Shown: positions 57,496 through 64,000 of the stretch, piece after piece | How the letters are laid out: the number at the start of each line of letters is the position of its first letter | Numbering within the stretch: position 1 is the stretch's first letter | Origin: Albugo candida | Lineage: Eukaryota; Oomycota; Peronosporomycetes; Albuginales; Albuginaceae | Assembly: GCA_905220665.1 (NCBI GenBank) | Contig: CAJNAR010000165.1 | Coordinates: 372,001 to 436,000 of the forward strand | DNA length: 64,000 nt | Direction of reading: 5' to 3' | Notes under the pieces: generated by a model | The model's input: the letters and a program-made list of their open reading frames with translations, nothing else | The model's database searches: none | Told to the model about the DNA's origin: nothing | Made by a program: the position numbers and the translations under genes

Positions 57496-60400
57496 CGTAT
57501 CGACTCAAACTAGCATCGCTAGAGAAATATCGCCGCGGCCATCTTGGTCAAGTGTAACGGAGCACTGATGTGAGTTTTTTGTTTATGAAGAAGTTCTTAA
57601 CAATTGCTTATTCATGTCAACTGACAATGATAGCAAGGACGTCACATCGAATGGGACTACACACACATGAAACAATAACTTTGTCGGCCAAGGTATCACT
57701 CATATTCTTTCATGCACTTTGATGCTTGATAAATGTTTGAGTTTCATTGTTGATGAGGACCTTACTTGTTTTAACTTTGCTATTAGAACGCACAAGGGAG
57801 CTAATATTCAAGGCGAATAAAAGTCAAAAAGGTTATCGGAACTTTCGCGCTCCATTTTCGACACGTCTTGGTAGAAGCTCAGTGACCCGGAATACCGCCT
57901 ACTATAAAGCATTATCAACCCCACTCACAAGTGCTTTCTTTTCCAAGTTCAAGTCGCATTTCATATATAATCTTATAGAGGGACTGGGGCTTAATAGATA
58001 CTTTTGCCACAACATATTAACGTAAAGAGACTTTCACCAGCCATCAGCATTGTCTACAAGCATGGTCGAAGCCTACATACGACTGGGTAATGTTAAGGTT
58101 ACATCTTTTGCTCGTAAAAAGACTACGTGATCGCGTGCATTGAATTAGAATCCAATCAAGTCGTCGATGGAGCGAGCAAGTACTCTTAGTCTCCTAGTGA
58201 AGGCATCAGCTTGTATGCCCGTTAAGCTTATGCCGTTTCTTACTTTTTATAGAAAAGTAGAGTTCCTGGATAATATATCAGTTATCTGCACGGATGGATG
58301 AGAGTTTACCGTCATTCTAGATCGCGAGCACGTAAGTACCAGCTGTAATGTATGTACAATACATACAATTGTATAGAATATATAAATTATAGTATACTTC
58401 ATCGAGGATATAAGTACTACTCAGTTTCTACAACAGGCCATAGAAGATAGAAAGTTATTTTTGTAGTTCCATATTCGCAGAAGCAGGAGTTGCGAAGCCA
58501 CTTGTAAACTCCGACCCTCACTTGCATATTTTATAATATATAAGGTAGTTTACTGCGATTGCTTTGTTCTGTATCCTTTTTCTTTGCACCAGTCCGGTAG
58601 ACATATCGCAATCGAATACTACAAGTGCATGAGCTCCTTGCTCTTACCGACAATACAACTGCTGTACTAAAGATGCGGCAGTCGCGCGTACCAAAATGCG
58701 TACTTAGTCCTCGTATCCTTTACAGCGTACATAATGTGGTAGGATGTTCCGGTTTTGATTACAGGTACATTTCTTTGAAAACGACGTACCTAAAAAGGAA
58801 AATACGTTTTTAGCTAATGAGACAGCACAAAGAGCCGGTCTGATTATGGTGGAGGTTGGGGCATCAGCGAACAGCTGTTAGTAATAAACGACAGGCCTTT
58901 CCATAGCAGAAGAAAATCAATACGGTAAATTCTCACCCGCAAAAGGAATATACAATGACGATATGCGCGTCATAAGATAAGATTTGCAGTAAGGGTGATT
59001 AATAATCAGGGTGCTATATATTTTTTCTGATACTTTGAGCGGGCTCGGCCACCTCACTACTATAATGCCTTATATTCAGGGCATGAACAAAATCACAACA
59101 CGGATTGCGTTTATATTGATCCAATCCGGCTACTTGTGCACAGTACATATATGCTTGTGATTGCCACGACAATGCTACAATTCTCTTCATCATGCTTGAG
59201 TAGCAAACTACTCCCCTAATACACTATCATAATGACCAAAATCGTATCGTATTCGCAATTGATGTGTTATAAATGTCTAGAAAGCAACACGTACTTCATT
59301 GATTCAATTAAGGAGATACTGCATAATTTGCCATCTCGTCGGGAAAGTAATGTACAGGCAGAGCTCGGTATAAGATCATCTCGCTTGTATGTTTCCAGGA
59401 GACTTGATGAAACTAATCCTTCATTGAGCACAAAATGACTAGACTGTCGTATCACCTTAGAACGTCGTTGTTCTGTCGATAAAATTGATGATCCAACGCG
59501 CAAAAAGTTGGAAATCGATAGGATGTATTGTACGTAGGGTTGCTGGAAGAAGCGAAGATTATACTGAAGAGCACTGAGCACATTCGAACTCGTGTGCTGA
59601 AAATCGCATGATTTTACTTTGTTTTCTTGTATTGCTTGGCATTGTGTAATCTTGCTCCTTTGGACGCAACGTCATCGCTACTTGAGAACAGAAGCGTGCA
59701 AGCGGGAGAGTCGGAAATGTATGCAATCGATGATGACTTTCTTTCATACACTAACAGAATTGTCTAACAATCTTTTCCACACATAAAAAGTACTGAAAAT
59801 GAACTCGGGAACATCTCATTGCGGAGATGCTTCGTCGCTCGCAGACTATTCAATCGAGCCTTTTGTGTTTGCACCTTTCAAATCTTCGGCGATGGGAGTT
59901 ATCAGTACAGAAGCCAAATATGTGAAGGCTTACAAATATTCATTGTGATGAATGCAGCATGCGTGGCGGTAAAACCGCTGGAGGATAGGAATACGAGCGG
60001 TTAAAGGAAGAACGATGATGGCAGATTAACCAACTCCACGGGATGGAGGCGAAACTCTCTAAGCCAGCTTGCCTAGATTAGTCCGACAATAAACAATTGA
60101 ATTCATATGTCTTCTTATGTGGAATCGGACGTCTTATGAAGATAATCGAGTCAAACATCCTCCCATGGTAAAACACATTGACGTTTTCAATGGATTGAGT
60201 AACCCTCACATATTAGTAAAATTTATTATGCGCATCTACATTCACATTGCAGGAGAAGTGATGCCTGGACTCTGATCAAATCTTGTTAGCTACCTAGTGT
60301 TTGGTTTGTATCAAGGCCACATTAAAGGCGAATGACCATCCCATTTTTACATTATTTACGCTGCTGTTTCAGTTAACGTCAATGGAGAATTTAACCAAGG

Positions 60401-61067
60401 AACGAGTATTTTTCCATTGCCTAGCATGATAAGCATAAAAATCTTTGTGGTTGCGCTGAATTGATCTTAGTTGCATGACTTTCACATGCGGCTTTTCATC
60501 GCGTGAAATTAAGCTATTTATATCTGTCCAAGTAGACCATTATAGATATCCAAGCACACCGATGTGGCAAGGAACCTTAATGGCGATCCCGTCAAGGTAA
60601 AGCAATCTTTAGTGACTGGTGAATTGTTACCAGTCACAAAATATGAAAGAGATAAAGGATATGCATGATAGGTCGTCAACTAACGTAAAAGCGAAGCCGT
60701 TGGTTTGAACGCAGAATTTATAATACTGTATTATAGAAAGTGACGCTGGTGCATTTTAAAACTTGAACTTTTTCTGAACGACAAGTTGTCATACCCGTCT
60801 GGTGACGATTTGCTTTGCTGTAGCGGAGATGCTATAGCTCTTCGACAGAGCAAGGCTATCTGCTCGACGAGCAATTTATTTCTTAACAGAAATGGACTCA
60901 ACGAGTCAACAAGCTTAAGAGCTTAAGGTCCTTGTTCAAGGGACCTACCGATTTAGGAAATCGCTAACACAAAGTGTACAAGATCTGAGACGCCTTAACC
61001 AGACACGTGTCTAGTTGATCAAAAGGAGAACTAACTTTATTTATTTTCTTTTGATGATTACCTTGCT
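57496..61067. other. Gene desert
   Basis: 3.5 kb with only short frames. The 92-codon frame 57747-58025 (+) begins MLMRTLLVLTLLLERTRELI, signal-like, but has no known domain. 59267-59581 (-, 104 codons) and 59819-60004 (+) are unassigned. Nothing else recognised. Confidence 0.4.
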
Positions 61068-61499
61068 CTAAACGTAGGCACTAATGTCCGATGGCTGACA
61101 CGCGTCAGCTCCTAAAGCGTCCCAAATGTGTGCTACACATAATAATGGTGAGTAACCGACCTGTAACCCTGTTACACTCTCCCCCACCAGACTGACGTTC
61201 CCACAAACGTCAATCGAATCGTTTTCCTCGAAGAAGACGTGATGCGTGCACATTACCTCACGGTCAGACAAAGCATCAAACACCATGGCATCGCCATGCA
61301 ATGAGCCAAGGCTCTTTCCTCTCACGGCGAGACCGATGAGAAGGTGGTCTGTTCTGCAACAAATCCGTTCTTCGAACGTAGCGATGTTAACGCACCATCG
61401 GCGCACATGTTCACAGACGTCCGTGGTGCTGCAAAGCCATCGTGACAATGTGTTTAACCACACGACGTGTGAGAACGTATCCTTTAAATGGTTGGCCAT
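61068..61499 (-). pseudogene. Probable Copia-like pol scrap
   Basis: A 143-codon frame with clearly non-random composition, less AT-rich than its flanks. AVRGKSLGSLHGDAMVFDAL, then SDREVMCTHHVFFEENDSID resembles the post-integrase Copia segment (FLGYxxxSKxYRVxDxxxxxVxxSRDVxFxE). However, a purine tract GGGGGAGAG followed by TGTAACAGGG (about 61170-61190, minus) looks like a 3' LTR start, which would instead put this frame at the end of an element. Element type uncertain. Confidence 0.35.
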
Positions 61500-61799
61500 A
61501 TGTTGCTGGGGTGGTCCATCGTCTCAGAAGCTACTTCTCCCAGGGAAAAAGCAGCATGATGACTCTACGAGCAAGTGCCAGTGTCGCAGACGTTCGTCTC
61601 GAACAAAATCTTCGGTATGTGTTTGCCAAGCTTGATGCTAAAGGCAAGTTGTGTACGAGTGCTCACTCACGCCAAGCCTCGGCTATGCCGGCAGCGTCTA
61701 CTCCAAGCGAAGCCTCGAGCGGCAACCCGCCGCTCAACGCCACTACTTTGTCAAGGATTTCATTACACAGTTTATATGGTTCTGTACTTATCTTCCTTA
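61500..61799. other. Unassigned, less AT-rich stretch
   Basis: Frames on the + strand (61246-61635, 61442-61810) mostly mirror the minus-strand scrap. No family recognised. Confidence 0.3.
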
Positions 61800-61986
61800 T
61801 CCTATCATGAGCCCCTGACCGTGTGAATATCCCTTAAGTCTGACTTCAAACCTAGAGAGGCAGATTTTTTCCAAGCATATTGTTTGGGTGGGGTCAAACC
61901 GCTGCCCACACTGCCGGGGATCGAACTAACAACCTCTGTTAGGAAGTCCATGTGCTCAAGTGCTTAACCAATTGAGCTGGAAAATT
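61800..61986 (-). repeat. tRNA-derived SINE
   Basis: The minus strand starts with a tRNA-like head: A box GCTCAATTGGTTAAGC (61962-61977) and B box GTTCGATCCC (61917-61926), 35 bp apart as in tRNA genes. The acceptor and T stems do not pair, so it is not a functional tRNA. The body continues to about 61800 and part of it recurs at 36725-36825. The head abuts the 3' end of LINE-B. Confidence 0.6.
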
Positions 61987-62149
61987 ACGTTTCATTAACT
62001 TACGATTACTTCCTAGGATTTGCTAGCTAGTATGACTGCAGTAAAATGAAAGAAAAGAAAGGTGTTCAAGGTTAAGGAGCTTCAGGAGTGGGAGAAGGAC
62101 AGAGGTGGAATCGATAGTACCGATGGAAGTGTTGGGAGAGCCGCGTGAG

Positions 62150-62640
62150 TCAAAGAGTTCGTAGTCGGAAGGCCTTAGGTGAGCGTGAGCCAAACATGTT
62201 CGGAAATTCGCGGAAATGTGTGAGCAGCAGGAATGATTTTATCTCGAAGAGAAGGGGAATAGAGTGATGGAGTGTGCGCGGTTGATATAAGATGGTGTTG
62301 CGGTGAAGCCATAAGACTCTGAAAATACATCCTCGGATACAAATAAAAGCCTCAGAAGTGATGGTAGAACCAAAGGAAGTAAGGGCTGGAGGTCGAAGTT
62401 TAACTTGTTCATCAAACAAGACCCTGATCCATGTGATTGGAGTATCATATAAGCGTTGAAGCGGCGTGAGGTAAAAGGCTCAAAGTTGAGCTGCTAGAGG
62501 ACAGTCCCAGAAAAGATGACGTGGTGTTTTATGTGTTGAGCAGCCAAAGATGCATGTAGTGGATTGGGGGGTAGTCGTTCGCCAGCGGTATCGATATCTG
62601 CAACCGAGTGCATTGTGACGTAGGCGGTAGACAAGGTCCG
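62150..62640 (-). pseudogene. LINE-B C-terminal zinc-binding region
   Basis: About 62490-62600 (minus) reads YRWRTTTPQSTTCIFGCSTH, then KTPRHLFWDCPLAAQL, a CX3C...HX3DC zf-RVT-like motif. Frame 62150-62419 continues (FICIRGCIFRVLWLHRNTIL) to the C-terminus, typical of the tail of these LINE ORF2 proteins. A stop after AAQL breaks the frame. Confidence 0.7.
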
Positions 62641-62721
62641 AAAAAACTGGTAATGGTAATAAACGACGGTGGTGAGAGTCTTGGGCGGAGCAAAATGTGT
62701 CAGAGATAGAAAAATCGGGAT

Positions 62722-63813
62722 CTATGCCAAGGGGGAGGTATGGGAGAGGCTATGGGCGAATGGTTGATAAGAATTGATGGATAAGGGTGGGAGTGAGGCG
62801 GGTGAGGTTGACAGATTCAAGATCCATGAGTCAAATGCACCTAAGAGATAGGTTGGAACAGTCGGAAAGACGGCTGGGAGGGACAAAAGAAGGTCAAGAA
62901 GCCGGATAGTATTCAATCGAGCCGTAACTGCTTTTCCAGGGCGGGGTAAATGGGGTGCGAGAAGAGTATTACGAGTATCCGAGGTCGGGAACGTTCCAGC
63001 TGTTGACAAAACGTCACTAAGACGACGGATGGATGTCGAGCCAAGGCGTTGGACGGAAGTGATTGTTCTGAAGACAGGGGGACGTGATGCTCCACGAAGG
63101 AGGGTATCATTGTTCCAAAGTGGTTGATGGAGTAAATGAGTTGGGGATCGGGAGTTGCTATCCCAACTCGTCCGCACCAGTGTTGTCCATGTGCGAAGCG
63201 TATCGATCCAAAAAGGTGGAAGGTCGACCCATCGTGTTGAGTTCATTTTTGCTGATGGCACATGCGGAAGATAAAGGATGTCCAAGCCGAGACCAAGGTG
63301 TCGAAGAGAGAGAGTGAAGAGGCATAAGGCTGGTGTAAACCAATGAGATGCCGAAAGAGGGGTGGAATGAATGGCAACGAGACCGGAGATGACTACCGAA
63401 AGACGGTAACTACGTAGTGTGTCTACCTGGGAAAGTAAGGAAAGACCGCCCTGTGACCGAGGGATGGCGTTCCAGGTGAGTGAGAGAAGACGAGGTGGAT
63501 AGTGATGTGAATGGACTCCTGTTATGTTTTTGTAGATGAAGGAGCGAACAAGGATGGAGAGTTTGGCCAAAACGTTTACGCGATGTAATGAGCGGTACCA
63601 ACATGTCAAAGTAGAGGTAGATTCGTTGTCTTCAAAAGGAGGACGCGACCACGATATGTCCTTGCACGCCATCGCCATAATACCATTCGTTGATGGATGG
63701 TGCGAAGAAGACGAGACAATCGATGAGTGGTCGACGTGGGGCCACCCACAAGTACGCCCAATAGTCGTATGAAGTGGGTGGGGTGAGGGTGCGGATATGA
63801 AGTTGTTGAACAA
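62722..63813 (-). pseudogene. LINE-B ORF2, RT thumb and connection
   Basis: 363 codons open, an ATG-to-stop segment inside a longer ORF2 rather than a gene start. HRVNVLAKLSILVRSFIYKN, then LLSLTWNAIPRSQGGLSLL matches the LINE post-RT block (R.xxLxxxxLxRxxYxxxx...LxWxxxPRSxGGLGL). The text before about residue 70 is out of phase with upstream RT, which continues in the 63632-63886 frame, so there is a frameshift near 63.65 kb. Confidence 0.75.
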
Positions 63814-64000
63814 TGGCGAGCGTGAGATGGGTGGTGTACCAGCTCGTGAAAGGTAGGACGACCGTTTTGGTGAGACTGAGTGCCATACCAGCCGTGGAGC
63901 AGACAGAATTTACATGTGCAATGAAGGTTGGTGCGTGGCGTAGGTCGGCAAGAAGGCCGGTTACGTCATCGGCGAAAGCGAGGGTGAGGTGGCTGGAGGC
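63632..64000 (-). pseudogene. LINE-B reverse transcriptase, catalytic box
   Basis: The minus strand from the window edge reads LTLAFADDVTGLLADLRHAP with the catalytic FADD at 63965-63976, then TAGMALSLTKTVVLPF, the following strand and helix (usual GLxxNxxKTxxxxF). Continues in the frame ending at 63632. Partial: the remaining RT motifs lie beyond the window. Confidence 0.85.

Larger units (their letters stand above)
61982..64000 (-). mobile_element. LINE-B: younger copy of the LINE-A family, runs off the window
   Basis: Minus strand, 3' part only: the end of RT, post-RT region, zinc-binding motif, 3' UTR with CTAGCTAGCAA, and a degenerate 16-bp-repeat tail. The same motifs in the same order as LINE-A, but with a 363-codon open frame and an intact FADD, so it is a more recent insertion. 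The 5' part lies beyond position 64000. Confidence 0.85.

Noticed and set aside
61917..61986. A tRNA gene on the minus strand
   Set aside because: A and B boxes are good, but the acceptor and T stems do not pair and no clean anticodon stem can be drawn; called a SINE head instead.

Overview
The window is eukaryotic, AT-rich and gene-poor. It shows no operon logic and no Shine-Dalgarno sites. It does show LTR retrotransposon relics with Copia-order domains, relics of one LINE family, a tRNA-like SINE head, and scattered remnants of secreted pepsin-like (family A1) proteins. An oomycete-type filamentous eukaryote is my best guess, but that is inference from overall character and not from a marker gene. 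No intact housekeeping gene, rRNA, tRNA or CRISPR array was found. Apart from one 371-codon ORF, nearly everything recognisable is broken by frameshifts and stops.

Layout. 1-1638: unrecognised, with two abutting ORFs just before an insertion. 1639-6208: Copia-1 (+), with very short (about 80 bp) putative LTRs and all Copia domains in order but decayed. 7483-12203: Copia-2 (-), with two 230-bp LTRs, a polypurine tract, an intact gag zinc knuckle, a YVDD motif and a primer site matching the anticodon arm of initiator tRNA-Met. 12.2-42.5 kb: a long sparse region with a series of mutually diverged A1-like relics on both strands. The only long open frame is at 32925-34040 (-), a predicted secreted pepsin-fold protein whose visible catalytic motif is lost. 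43088-45173: Copia-3 (-), 5'-truncated, with one LTR. 45283-about 51900: an old LINE (-) ending in a 16-bp tandem repeat. 52.3-61 kb: mostly empty, with two more A1-like fragments and a detached 5' end (LTR plus leader) of a Copia-3-family element. 61.07-61.5 kb: a Copia-like scrap. 61.8-64 kb: a SINE abutting a younger LINE of the same family, which runs off the right edge.

How it fits together. The region reads as a repeat and gene graveyard: mobile elements of several ages on both sides of a dispersed, rapidly diverging family of secreted A1-like proteins, with one member still open. The A1 assignments are by-eye remote similarity. Each names the motif it rests on and needs a profile search.
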